Positions 44,977 to 52,930 of a stretch of 64,000 nucleotides of DNA are shown here, one piece after another. Under the pieces are notes generated by a model. It worked only from the letters and a program-made list of their open reading frames with translations. It did no database searches and was not told where the DNA came from. The first letter of the stretch is position 1, and the number at the start of each line of letters is the position of its first letter. Origin of the DNA: Companilactobacillus versmoldensis DSM 14857 = KCTC 3814 (lineage in GTDB: Bacteria; Bacillota; Bacilli; Lactobacillales; Lactobacillaceae). The stretch spans positions 124,001-188,000 of the forward strand of contig NZ_AZFA01000001.1 of NCBI RefSeq assembly GCF_001434295.1. The letters are read 5' to 3'. The translations under genes were made by a program, and so were the position numbers.

Positions 44977-45915
44977 CTATTTAAAACAGTATGAACTAAT
45001 TAATTTTTTGATATTGGGAGATTTCTCAAGATCAAATTTCCTAGAAAATAGATGTCCCATTTCCCTGGCATTCTTTATTTGATCAATATCATTATCAGTC
45101 CAAGTATATGGTGATCCATCCCACCAATTAATATATCTTAGATTACCCTGAAGTTCATCAGGCAGGTCATGTCCACGTTTTGAATAGTACAATTCATTTT
45201 GAAATTTTTTGTCTTTAAACAAAATTGTTGGAATGAATAATTCATCACATAAATAGGATTTACTGAAAATGTATTTGATTTCTTGCTCCTGACTGAGAAT
45301 TGTATAAACAGCATTCTCGTTAAGGCTTACCCAATTTGAAGCATATCCAATATAAGGCAAATCTTTTTCTCTTTTACGAGTTTTTCCAAATAATTTTTGA
45401 AGTTCGAAGTTACTGTGTTCCAACAATTTGAAAAACAGTTTAGAATACTTACCAAGATTAGAGCGACCATAAAACGGAATAAAATAATAATCATACTTTA
45501 CTCGATTAGGTATTTTATTTTCATCGTAAATTTCTTGGCTAGGTATAGTCAAAAATATTTTATCAGGATTCTCCAAAAAAAAACTATGGATATAACTTTG
45601 GCTGTAGAGTGGTAGATCTTGCCCAGATAGTAAGTGGTAATAAAAATACGATTGTCTAGATATTGCTTTTTTAAAAAGATATAGTTCTGCCACGATTTGT
45701 GAATAATCGCCCCAAGTGATAGTAAGATCATGATAAATATTTATTCGGGAGTATCTGACTGAGGACAGCAATTCATTTTGAGTTTTTTTTGATAAATAAG
45801 ACTTTTTATCAATCAGCAAGTAAATATCATTTTGTGAATCATCTAAAGTACGTAGTAAAAATTTTAATTGGTTAAATTTTTGATTAGCAATTATTAAATA
45901 TGCATGTTTTAACAT
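44977..45915 (-). CDS. Core-2/I-branching beta-1,6-GlcNAc-transferase-like protein (GT14)
   Basis: A 312-residue glycosyltransferase-like protein of the GT14 'branch' family. It shows an N-terminal HAYLIIANQKFNQLKFLLRTLDD, the WGDYSQIVAELYLFKKAI motif, YYHLLSGQDLPLYSQSYIHSFF, SNWVSLNENAVYTIL, and WWDGSPYTW near the end, all in family order. It would transfer a sugar to an exopolysaccharide, teichoic acid or glycoprotein; the acceptor is unknown. No polysaccharide genes flank it. ATG 45915 is chosen behind GAGGTGAG. Composition is AT-rich and the flanks are gene-poor, suggesting transfer. Confidence 0.82.
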   Translation of the reverse strand: MLKHAYLIIANQKFNQLKFLLRTLDDSQNDIYLLIDKKSYLSKKTQNELLSSVRYSRINIYHDLTITWGDYSQIVAELYLFKKAISRQSYFYYHLLSGQDLPLYSQSYIHSFFLENPDKIFLTIPSQEIYDENKIPNRVKYDYYFIPFYGRSNLGKYSKLFFKLLEHSNFELQKLFGKTRKREKDLPYIGYASNWVSLNENAVYTILSQEQEIKYIFSKSYLCDELFIPTILFKDKKFQNELYYSKRGHDLPDELQGNLRYINWWDGSPYTWTDNDIDQIKNAREMGHLFSRKFDLEKSPNIKKLISSYCFK

Positions 45916-46075
45916 GATACTCACCTCGTTTTCAAAGCAAAATTAACACAGACAAATTTTTGAATCCATTCCAAAGCAAATTTAAAATTTTATAATAAGT
46001 ATTTGCTAGATTTTTGAAAACCTATAGAATTATATAGTATAGAGCTTATAACTTTTACTATGAGAGGAAATTTAC

Positions 46076-46897
46076 ATGTATAAAATGATTGTCTGTGATT
46101 TAGATGAAACCTTGATGAATGATGATGGTACTTTGTCAAAAACTAATGCTGAAGCAATCAAAAAAGCTTCTGCCAAAGGTGTTTATTTTGTGCCAAATTC
46201 TGGTCGCAGCTATGTCTCATTTCAGAACGTTTTGGAACCATTGGGTTTGCGTGACAAGGCGAAGCAGTACTCGATCTCTTACAATGGGGGATTGATCTTG
46301 GAAAATAAAGGTAACCGTCCAATTGCTACAAATGCAATGCCATTTGAGATCGCTCAAAAAGTCTTCGATGTCGGCAGCAAAAATCCTCATGCTGCAACTC
46401 ACGTATATACTCAAGATGCCCTATATGTTTATCACCCAGTTCCAGAAGATGATGCTTATCTAAAAAATCGTGGCGTCGATTATAAAGAAATGAAGACGCC
46501 AGATCTCGGCCGCTTTAAAGATGTCAACATTATGAAAGTTATTATGGCTTTGCCAACTGTGTCTGAGCGCAAACAAATGAAAGCAGATGTGGAGGCAGTT
46601 GTTGGTGCCGACAACATTGCTGGGACCTTTTCTTCTGGTCGTTATATTGAATTCAATCCGGCTGGCATTAATAAGGGAAGTGCTTCAGTCCAATTAGGAG
46701 AACTTTTAGGAATTAAACCGGAGGAAATAATTGGAGCCGGAGACAATAGCAATGATCTACCAATGTTAAGAGATGTTGGTTTACCTGTTAGTGTTGCTAA
46801 TGGAATCGACAGTGTAAAAGAGGCCGCTAAATACATTACCATCGCTGATAACAACCATGACGCATTAGCTGAAGTTATAAACAAATTCATTTTATAA
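46076..46897 (+). CDS. Cof-type HAD phosphatase
   Basis: A 273-residue HAD-superfamily phosphatase of the Cof/YidA group. Its motifs in order are MIVCDLDETLMNDDGTLS (nucleophile Asp), VPNSGRSY (motif II), the C2-type cap in the middle, and EIIGAGDNSNDLPML plus VSVANGIDSVKEAAKYIT at the C-terminus (acids and Lys). Substrates are usually sugar phosphates or FMN; this one is not assigned. GAGAGGAAA precedes ATG 46076. It is followed closely by a small gene at 46924. Confidence 0.88.
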   Translation: MYKMIVCDLDETLMNDDGTLSKTNAEAIKKASAKGVYFVPNSGRSYVSFQNVLEPLGLRDKAKQYSISYNGGLILENKGNRPIATNAMPFEIAQKVFDVGSKNPHAATHVYTQDALYVYHPVPEDDAYLKNRGVDYKEMKTPDLGRFKDVNIMKVIMALPTVSERKQMKADVEAVVGADNIAGTFSSGRYIEFNPAGINKGSASVQLGELLGIKPEEIIGAGDNSNDLPMLRDVGLPVSVANGIDSVKEAAKYITIADNNHDALAEVINKFIL

Positions 46898-46923
46898 TTA
46901 TTATTAAGAAAATAATTTGAGGG

Positions 46924-47286
46924 ATGATCACTATCAAACGAGAGACAATTTTCCAATATGTGGCTGACAAATATCAAGCTGAGCCTCAGTATCTATGGCA
47001 AAAATATCCAACTTATGCTGTTTTAAGACATCCGTCAAACAATAAATGGTTTGCCTTGATGATGACAGTTCCTGCTGAAAATTTAGGATTGTCGGGTGAC
47101 AAACAGGTTGAAGTTATGGATATCAAACTTGATCCGGAAAATATCGAACTTTTGCAGAATCAAAAGGGATTTTTACCGGCATATCACATGAATAAAAGTC
47201 ACTGGTTATCGATTGAGATCGACCAAGTTGATGATGAACAAACTTATAAGTTACTGGATAACAGTTTTGATTTAACAAGTGATTAA
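46924..47286 (+). CDS. MmcQ/YjbR family protein
   Basis: A 120-residue protein of the MmcQ/YjbR family (CyaY-like fold). Visible motifs are YLWQKYPTYAVLRHPSNNKWFALMM, the KxxVMDIKLDPE region and GFLPAYHMNKSHWLSI. The family is conserved but its role is unclear. The start is uncertain: ATG 46924 is directly after GAGGG, which is unusually tight. It lies 26 bases after the HAD gene and is probably co-transcribed. Confidence 0.82.
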   Translation: MITIKRETIFQYVADKYQAEPQYLWQKYPTYAVLRHPSNNKWFALMMTVPAENLGLSGDKQVEVMDIKLDPENIELLQNQKGFLPAYHMNKSHWLSIEIDQVDDEQTYKLLDNSFDLTSD

Positions 47287-47305
47287 TCAACCTGTTAATT
47301 AAAAA

Positions 47306-47343
47306 GGTAAGTAAACCTAAGCTGGTTTACTTACCAATTTTTT
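47306..47343. terminator. Bidirectional terminator
   Basis: A perfect 12-bp stem pairs GGTAAGTAAACC with GGTTTACTTACC around a 6-base loop. AAAAA lies on its left and AATTTTTT on its right. It serves the genes ending at 47286 and 47356. Confidence 0.92.
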
Positions 47344-47355
47344 GTGATTTATAGA

Positions 47356-48219
47356 TTACTTGTTGATACTTGTAGCAAAATTTGGAATATAGTACGAATT
47401 ATTGTTCAAATTAAGTCCGCTGTTCAAAGTTACATCAGTGATCCAAACATATTGATTTGTAGCAACTTCACCCCAGAATGAGCCGTATTTATTAACGACT
47501 AATTTTGAGATCTTCCATGAAGTATTTGCTGGCAAAGTCATGTCGTATGAGTTGGTATCTGAGTTGTAAGTTCTAAGTTGTTTATTTGTAGTACCAATCA
47601 AGCCATTACCTGGTGTAGGGATCGATGAATTTGGATCGATATTTGGAGTGGCAATATCCAAGCTAGAAGCTAGGACATAACCATCAGTCGAAACTGGATA
47701 ATATTTGGCATTGTTATAAGTTAAGACCTTATTACCTATGATCCATTGACTACCATTTGATAACGAATTACCGGTATTTTGACCATTGCTGTCAACAACA
47801 GAGACCTTGTCAATATTTACTGTTCCTACTTGACCATTATATTCATTGCCATCAGTGACACCATTTTCTGTGGTAGTGTCTGTATCATTGTTGGTGTCAG
47901 TATTGGTATCAGCGTTACTGTTATCATCATCTCTATTGGTGATATTTGTTAAAGCAAAAGCAGGTACGTATTCGTCACTGCCGACTTGATAATTTGTAAC
48001 ACCATTCAAAGTGATTTTTTCACCTAAGATCCAGCTACTACCATTTGGCAAAGTTTTACCATTGGCATTACCAGTTGAACTGTAAATTGGAGTATAAATA
48101 GAAAGTGTTCCGACAGTGTCGGCACTAGCAGTTTGTTGTGGTAAGGCTGATAAAGCTGCAGGAGCCATCATAATTGCAACAGCTGAAGCCATTAAAAATT
48201 TGCTTGTTTTATTTTTCAT
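47356..48219 (-). CDS. Secreted protein with three SLAP-like modules
   Basis: A 287-residue exported protein. The signal peptide has a KNKTSKFLMASAVAIMMAP-type core with cleavage near ASA-DTV. Three similar ~60-residue modules follow: ~35-95 (SIYTPIYSSTGNANGKTLPNGSSW...YVPAFAL), ~130-192 (VSVVDSNGQNTGNSLSNGSQW...YVLASSL) and ~205-270 (LRTYNSDTNSYDMTLPANTSW...YVWITDV). They match the Lactobacillus SLAP surface-layer wall-binding pattern. An Asp/Asn/Thr spacer sits between the first two. There is no LPXTG. It presumably coats or binds the wall. Confidence 0.78.
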   Translation of the reverse strand: MKNKTSKFLMASAVAIMMAPAALSALPQQTASADTVGTLSIYTPIYSSTGNANGKTLPNGSSWILGEKITLNGVTNYQVGSDEYVPAFALTNITNRDDDNSNADTNTDTNNDTDTTTENGVTDGNEYNGQVGTVNIDKVSVVDSNGQNTGNSLSNGSQWIIGNKVLTYNNAKYYPVSTDGYVLASSLDIATPNIDPNSSIPTPGNGLIGTTNKQLRTYNSDTNSYDMTLPANTSWKISKLVVNKYGSFWGEVATNQYVWITDVTLNSGLNLNNNSYYIPNFATSINK

Positions 48220-48233
48220 CTATATCCATCCTC

Positions 48234-48255
48234 ACGAAAGAAATTTGTCTTTCGT
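48234..48255 (-). repeat. 5'-UTR hairpin before the SLAP-like gene
   Basis: ACGAAAGA and TCTTTCGT form a perfect 8-bp inverted repeat around AATTTG. On the transcript of the SLAP-like gene (start 48219) it lies just upstream of the GAGGATGG binding site. It may stabilise the mRNA or control access to the site. Confidence 0.55.
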
Positions 48256-48392
48256 TCCAATTATATAATTATTTGTTGCGATAGTTAAAAGAAATTATAA
48301 TTTTTCCAATAATTTTTTTTAATCGTTCTAAATTAAAACATTTGTCAAAAGTTACCTAACAGTAGTTTAATAATGAATAGGAGGGAAACAAT

Positions 48393-49202
48393 ATGGAATA
48401 TGAAAAATTAAGTACTGGTGCTTCGATCCCTGTATTGGGATTTGGAACTTACCAACTAGAAAAATCAGATGTTGCTGACTCCATCCAAGGTGCAATCGAT
48501 GCTGGATATCGTCATTTTGACTGCGCTCATATTTATGGTAATGAAGTTGAAGTAGGGACAGCTCTGAAAAATTCAGGCGTAAAAAGAGAAGATCTCTTTA
48601 TCACATCCAAGGTATGGAACGACGATCAAGGTTATGATTCAACTTTGAAGGCGTTTGATAAGACTTTGAATGATCTTCAATTAGACTACTTGGATCTCTA
48701 TTTGATCCATTGGCCAAATGAAGAAAATTTCCAATTGACATTGGATACTTGGAAAGCCCTTGAAAAGATTTATGCTGACGGAAAAGCTAAGGCCATCGGT
48801 GTTTCAAACTTCTCGATTGAACAATTAAAAGAAGTCTTTGACATGGCTAAGGTTAAACCAATGGTCAATCAAATCGAGCGTCATCCATTCAAGACACAGA
48901 TTGAATTGTCCAAATTCGATACAGACAACGATATCCTCAATGAGGGATATTCACCAATCGGACATGGTCATTTAGTTCTAGAAGATGAAACAATCAATAA
49001 AATCGCCAAAGCTCACAACAAGTCTGCTGCCCAAGTAGTATTACGTTGGCAAATCGATGAAGGCTTTGTGATTTTCCCTAAGTCTTCTAATATTGATCAC
49101 GTTAAGGCAAATATCGACATTTTTGATTTTGAATTGACAAAAGACGAAATCAAAAAAATCGATGCCTTGGATCAAAACAAGCATTTGAATTACGATAATT
49201 AA
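48393..49202 (+). CDS. Aldo/keto reductase
   Basis: A 269-residue NADPH-dependent oxidoreductase of the AKR5 type. The family motifs GFGTYQLEK, GYRHFDCAHIYGNE with the catalytic Tyr, ITSKVWNDDQGYDST (Lys), LDLYLIHWPN (His) and IGVSNFS are present. Most bacterial AKRs have Asp-Thr/Ala in HFDTAxxYGNE; here it is HFDCAHIYGNE. It reduces aldehydes or diketo sugars; the physiological substrate is unknown. A GGAGGG site precedes ATG 48393. It is divergent from the SLAP gene. Confidence 0.92.
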   Translation: MEYEKLSTGASIPVLGFGTYQLEKSDVADSIQGAIDAGYRHFDCAHIYGNEVEVGTALKNSGVKREDLFITSKVWNDDQGYDSTLKAFDKTLNDLQLDYLDLYLIHWPNEENFQLTLDTWKALEKIYADGKAKAIGVSNFSIEQLKEVFDMAKVKPMVNQIERHPFKTQIELSKFDTDNDILNEGYSPIGHGHLVLEDETINKIAKAHNKSAAQVVLRWQIDEGFVIFPKSSNIDHVKANIDIFDFELTKDEIKKIDALDQNKHLNYDN

Positions 49203-49237
49203 AGTATCGTTGAACCAATAGTTGTAACAATTTAAGT

Positions 49238-49288
49238 AAAAAAAGGCAATTTGCTAGGATCGAAAGATTCTGTCACATTGCCTTTTTT
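49238..49288 (+). terminator. Terminator after aldo/keto reductase
   Basis: AAAAAGGCAAT / ATTGCCTTTTTT form the outer stem (about 11 bp) around a long, partly paired loop. Confidence 0.75.
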
Positions 49289-49356
49289 GCATTTAAAGCT
49301 AATGCACAGGATTTCAGCAGCTTTTATTAAAATTTCAATTTGTGTGGGGGGATCCA

Positions 49357-49405
49357 ATGATAGTCATGGAAACATTTATTATCCATATGTAATAATAAAT
49401 GTTTT
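49357..49405 (+). other. Leader-peptide-like ORF overlapping a 13-bp hairpin
   Basis: ATG 49357 with GGGGGGAT upstream reads MIVMETFIIHM and stops at 49390-49392. The inverted repeat AAACATTTATTAT / ATAATAAATGTTT (49370-49382 with 49392-49404) overlaps it and ends in TTTTA. The layout resembles a translation-sensitive attenuator, but no clear regulated gene follows, so it may be a relic. Confidence 0.3.
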
Positions 49406-49548
49406 ACGAAAACATCATGTCAAAAAATAACAACGTACTTAGGAGAAAAATTTTCCAATCTAAATAACGATTCTATGATTCATGTAGTATTTTAGAAAGT
49501 TTTACAATAAAACAATCAACTTAGCTATCAGGGAATTTCGTTTTCAAA

Positions 49549-49728
49549 ATGCCATTGGAGACTATGATCTTTCGAAAGAGCATTGCTGATTTTGTTAATA
49601 AGATCATCGATCATCCGGAAAAATATTTTCATGAAAGTTATGGAATAAGTAAACCAGGGACAGATGATAAATTAGATGAAATAAAGAAACTCCAAAAAGA
49701 ATATAAAAAATCTCCAAAGTATTTTTGA
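49549..49728 (+). CDS. Possible 59-residue protein or gene remnant
   Basis: ATG 49549 opens 59 codons to TGA. The translation is helical and charged: SIADFVNKIIDHPEKYFHES, then KLDEIKKLQKEYKKSPKYF. No ribosome binding site is evident, so it may be the end of a lost gene. No family is recognised. Confidence 0.3.
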   Translation: MPLETMIFRKSIADFVNKIIDHPEKYFHESYGISKPGTDDKLDEIKKLQKEYKKSPKYF

Positions 49729-49792
49729 AGTGTTCCATAAATCTAATGCTTATGTGACATTTCAGTACTTTAGAGATTTTTTTCTTTAGTAT

Positions 49793-51022
49793 TTAAGCAA
49801 AATATTTTTCAGCAATTTGTTTATAAATCGTGATGTATTGCAAATAGTCATCTTCAAAACAGAATTCATTGATCTGATGGGCACTTTCATTACCAGGTCC
49901 GGCAACGATGACATCAATATCAGAGTTAGCACCAATAAATTGTGAAGCATCAGTTCCACCAGGAGCACCAACAACGACATTTTTTTGACCCCAAACATCT
50001 TCATAGACTTCACGACCAATCATGACTAATTTCGAATCAAGATCAGTCTTAACAGGAAGGTTGCTGGAGTCAACGACTAATTCGAGATTCATCGTTGGAT
50101 CAGCCTGATTCAATTTAGCAATCAAATCTTTAATATCAGTCAAAATCTTATTATTGTCATATTCAGGCACAGTTCTGATTTTGACACCTAAGTAAGCTAA
50201 ATAAGGGATAGTATTTGGTTGATCACCAGCTTTAAAGACTGTGACTGAAGGCTTGGTAGTTCCCAAAATATCATCTTCATATTCATTAAGTGTTTTGAAA
50301 TAGTCATTTTGTTGATTATAGAAGCTAATAAGTTTATCGATAGCGTTGACACCAGTTTCTGGCATCGAACTGTGGGCCGCTTTACCGTGAGAAATTACCC
50401 GATAATCAACTGAACCCTTGTGAGCAGCAAAGAAGGAGTGACGGCCAAATTTATCAGGATTTGGTTGAGGTACGCTCAATAATCCACTAACCACCAATTT
50501 ATTGATGATCAATTGAGAAGAACCGTTGCTTGGTTCACCCACGATCAAGGCATTTAGGTCATTAGCATAGCCTTTTTCAGAAAGTTGAGTGGCACCTAAT
50601 TCACCCTTTTCTTCACCAACGGTGGCGATGAATTTGATTTTATGGTCGAAATCTAACGATTCATTTAATTCAATCATGGCAATTGCCAAAGCGGCTAAGC
50701 CACTTTTCATGTCGGCCGCACCACGACCAATAATTTTTCCATCGATATGTTTTGGATTAAAAGGGCCATAATTCCATTTTTCTGGATCGACTGGGTCAAC
50801 CACATCTTCATGACCAGTGAAGCCAAGTACTGGTCCATCAGCATCAGGATTGATCGTAGCAATCAGACTGGAACGATTATCGTCATATTTTTCTTGGGTA
50901 GCTTTAATGCCATTGTCTTCAAATAATTTTTGTAAGTAATCAGCAACTAATTTTTCATCACCATTGATGGTTTGTAATTTGATCAAATCATCAACAATTG
51001 CCAATCTAGCTTTTTTATCCAT
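49793..51022 (-). CDS. M20 family ArgE/DapE-type deacylase
   Basis: A 409-residue zinc metallopeptidase-type amidohydrolase. Metal-binding motifs are visible: GFTGHEDVVDP (His, Asp), GRGAADMKSGLAAL (bridging Asp), IATVGEEKGELGA (catalytic Glu-Glu) and the C-terminal NESAHQINEF (His). A dimerisation domain lies between. The annotation succinyl-diaminopimelate desuccinylase (DapE) is common for such lactobacillar proteins, but substrate specificity cannot be read from sequence. ATG 51022 follows GGAGG by 8 bases; GTG 51037 lies upstream of it. Confidence 0.88.
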   Translation of the reverse strand: MDKKARLAIVDDLIKLQTINGDEKLVADYLQKLFEDNGIKATQEKYDDNRSSLIATINPDADGPVLGFTGHEDVVDPVDPEKWNYGPFNPKHIDGKIIGRGAADMKSGLAALAIAMIELNESLDFDHKIKFIATVGEEKGELGATQLSEKGYANDLNALIVGEPSNGSSQLIINKLVVSGLLSVPQPNPDKFGRHSFFAAHKGSVDYRVISHGKAAHSSMPETGVNAIDKLISFYNQQNDYFKTLNEYEDDILGTTKPSVTVFKAGDQPNTIPYLAYLGVKIRTVPEYDNNKILTDIKDLIAKLNQADPTMNLELVVDSSNLPVKTDLDSKLVMIGREVYEDVWGQKNVVVGAPGGTDASQFIGANSDIDVIVAGPGNESAHQINEFCFEDDYLQYITIYKQIAEKYFA

Positions 51023-51149
51023 AGAGAATGCCTCCACATTTATATAAAATAGGTATAATTTTTATCCTTGTTACCAGTATAATATTAATTAAGTCAAAGG
51101 GTACATTTAGATGCCTTAATCAACATTAATGGAAAAAGTGGTGATTTTA

Positions 51150-51332
51150 GTGAATTTTATTATGAAAATTGATCGTTTCTTGGGAGCCATCCTTGTCATT
51201 GCTGGTATCGTCAGTTTTATTTTTAAATGGTTCTCCAACCAAACTAGTTTGGTTTACATCTTGGTCGGTATAGTTTTGATTGCTATATCAGCAACTGCTG
51301 ATAAGAATAAACGTCCTGGACGAAAGAATTAA
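51150..51332 (+). CDS. Small two-helix membrane protein
   Basis: About 60 residues with two hydrophobic segments (FLGAILVIAGIVSFIFKWF; LVYILVGIVLIAISATA) and a basic tail (KNKRPGRKN). GTG 51150 is preferred because AGTGGTGA lies 5 bases upstream; the frame opens at ATG 51129, which has no site. No family is recognised. It is convergent with the next small membrane gene. Confidence 0.6.
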   Translation: MNFIMKIDRFLGAILVIAGIVSFIFKWFSNQTSLVYILVGIVLIAISATADKNKRPGRKN

Positions 51333-51368
51333 AAAAAGTGCAATTAGTCATTTTGACCAATTGCACTT
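51329..51368 (-). terminator. Terminator of the small membrane gene at 51387
   Basis: A 15-bp stem with one mismatch (51336-51350 with 51354-51368) has A5 on its left, which reads as the U-tract on the minus strand. Confidence 0.75.
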
Positions 51369-51386
51369 ATCTGAATTATTAATAGT

Positions 51387-51581
51387 TTAATTTACTTTTT
51401 TTCTACCTTCAGGTGTATAACGAGCACGTGCGTGTGCTAAGCGGGTACGCCGGTAGAAATAGTATATTAAACCTATGACTACTGCAGTAGTAATTAGTGG
51501 TATACCAATATAAACAAATAATGCGATTGAAACTGCCAGAATCAAGAACCACTTAAGTAGTCCTAATATTGTATCGAGCAA
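51387..51581 (-). CDS. Small membrane protein with basic tail
   Basis: A 64-residue protein with two closely spaced hydrophobic segments (LKWFLILAVSIALFVYIG; ITTAVVIGLIYYFY) and an Arg-rich C-terminus (RRTRLAHARARYTPEGRKK). TTG 51581 follows AAGGAGG by seven bases. The product resembles many short Gram-positive membrane proteins of unknown role. Confidence 0.6.
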   Translation of the reverse strand: MLDTILGLLKWFLILAVSIALFVYIGIPLITTAVVIGLIYYFYRRTRLAHARARYTPEGRKKVN

Positions 51582-51650
51582 TTAAAATCCTCCTTCTTTT
51601 ATGTTGTTTATACATAATGATGCATATATGCCATAAAGTCAAGAAATAGC

Positions 51651-51679
51651 TTGCATTTTTCAAAAGAACCTAGTATAGT
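51651..51679 (+). promoter_or_regulatory. Promoter of the HicB-like small gene
   Basis: TTGCAT (51651-51656) and TATAGT (51674-51679) are 17 bases apart, giving a start near 51686 and a ~48-base leader. Confidence 0.7.
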
Positions 51680-51733
51680 GACCATTAATCGCTACCTCTT
51701 GTAATACGGAACATAAAGGAGGTGTGAATAATT

Positions 51734-51865
51734 ATGAAATATAGAATCTCATTAGATATTAAAGACCAATTATTCACAGCAGTAGATGTAAAAGATTCCA
51801 ATCTTTCTGGTAATGGAACTACCATTGAACAAGCAATCGCAAACTTACAACACAAAGCTGAATAA
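51734..51865 (+). CDS. 43-residue HicB-like small protein
   Basis: ATG 51734 is preceded by AAAGGAGGTGTGA, a very strong site, and a good promoter. The 43-residue product reads like a minimal HicB-type fold: a beta-strand start (MKYRISLDIKDQLFTAVDVK), then SGNGTTIEQAIANLQHKAE, matching the ...cxxxGdTxeeAlxn... end of HicB domains. No HicA toxin gene lies beside it. A small hairpin (51870-51888) and a terminator follow, so it is a single-gene unit. The HicB link is a pattern match only. Confidence 0.6.
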   Translation: MKYRISLDIKDQLFTAVDVKDSNLSGNGTTIEQAIANLQHKAE

Positions 51866-51869
51866 TAAT

Positions 51870-51888
51870 AAGTGAGATGTACTCACTT
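51870..51888 (+). repeat. Small hairpin after the HicB-like gene
   Basis: AAGTGAG / CTCACTT around ATGTA, immediately after the stop codon and before the terminator. Confidence 0.5.
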
Positions 51889-51889
51889 A

Positions 51890-51943
51890 AAAAGACGCTA
51901 ACAAATCACTCATTTTTTGAGAGTTTGTTAGCGTCTTTTGTTT
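51890..51943. terminator. Bidirectional terminator
   Basis: AAAAGACGCTAACAAA pairs with TTTGTTAGCGTCTTTT (an inner imperfect stem fills the loop). A-rich and T-rich flanks on both sides serve genes ending at 51865 and 51942. Confidence 0.9.
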
Positions 51944-52448
51944 ATTCTGGTTCATCAACACCAAAATCGCCAAAGGTAGCCTTAACTGATTTAGCTAGGT
52001 CGTGTGGATCAATGATCAGTGAATAACCGATTTTACCAGCAGAAACAATGATCTCTTTCGATTTTTCTGCTTCTGTATCGAAATAAATTGGATAGTTATG
52101 TAGGGAACGGATTCCGACAGGACTATTAGCCCCATGTTCAAAACCGCTAGTTTTGACCAGGTCTTTCAAAGGAACCATTCCAACTTTCTTATTACCAGAA
52201 AGTTTAGCCAGTTTTTTATAGCTAATGTGTTTATCAAGTGCGACCATGCCGACGATTGGGCCAGTCTTGTTGCCAGTCAAGACCAAGGTCTTATAGATTT
52301 TGTATCCTTCTTGGATACTTTTGTCAGTCACTAATTCTTGTGTGTCACCATCAGCTTGAGTAGCGAAGGTGATTGGTTTGTAAGCGACATTTTGCTTATC
52401 AAGGATCTTTTCAACTAAAGTTTTTTGAATCTTTTTTTTCTTACTCAA
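51942..52448 (-). CDS. ybaK: YbaK/EbsC family Cys-tRNA(Pro)/aminoacyl-tRNA deacylase
   Basis: A 168-residue editing-domain protein that hydrolyses mischarged tRNAs, most often Cys-tRNA(Pro). Motifs are ETLxxKNVxY-type start (VEKILDKQNVAYKPITF), IYKTLVLTGNKTG, VALDKHISYKKLAKLSG, GFEHGANSPVGI (family GxxxGxxxPxG) and IIVSAGKIGYSL. TTG is the start behind GGTGATT. It has its own terminator shared with the opposing small gene. Confidence 0.9.
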   Translation of the reverse strand: MSKKKKIQKTLVEKILDKQNVAYKPITFATQADGDTQELVTDKSIQEGYKIYKTLVLTGNKTGPIVGMVALDKHISYKKLAKLSGNKKVGMVPLKDLVKTSGFEHGANSPVGIRSLHNYPIYFDTEAEKSKEIIVSAGKIGYSLIIDPHDLAKSVKATFGDFGVDEPE

Positions 52449-52671
52449 TATTAATCACCACGGATTTCTGAAATATTTAAGCTTCAGCAATTTAATGATA
52501 ACAAAAGTAAACAATTTTGTCGCAATTATCCCTAGTTTAAAAATTGATTAATAATTTATCCATTTATAATAAATATTTTGAGAAATGATAGAAAAATCCG
52601 ATTAAATCGTCACTTTTTACTAATCTGTGTTATATAATTAGGCAATGAAAATGATGAAAGGACAGATTAAC

Positions 52672-52851
52672 ATGGGACTTTTTAACAAGAGTAAACAGGA
52701 ACGCGATCCAGCGGACAATGATTTCAGTAAGATCTCACAAGAGATCAAAAAGAGTCCAGAGAAATTAACTGAAGCACAGAGTCTTTTCAAAAATGATGAA
52801 TCAAAACGTACTCGAGCTGCCGGCATTAAAGAAAAATCGGCTGATAAATAA
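52672..52851 (+). CDS. Small charged hypothetical protein
   Basis: A 59-residue hydrophilic, Lys/Glu/Asp/Ser-rich protein (MGLFNKSKQERDPADNDFSK ...) without hydrophobic core, probably disordered. ATG 52672 follows GAAAGGA by nine bases; an ATG at 52645 is upstream but lacks a site. A TATAAT lies at 52633-52638 but no -35 is clear. Its role is unknown. Confidence 0.55.
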   Translation: MGLFNKSKQERDPADNDFSKISQEIKKSPEKLTEAQSLFKNDESKRTRAAGIKEKSADK

Positions 52852-52930
52852 ATTTATTAATTAGTAATAAATAATCTTTATCATAAGAAAACATTATGAT
52901 ACAATATAAAAAACGGATTGGAGAGCCTAT

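Larger units (their letters stand above)
49203..49792 (+). other. Gene-poor gap with leader-like element and small ORF
   Basis: After the terminator (49238-49288) there is no conventional gene until 49793. The region holds an 11-codon ORF with a strong GGGGGGAT site overlapping a 13-bp hairpin (49357-49404), and a 59-codon ORF (49549-49728) without a good site. Confidence 0.5.
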
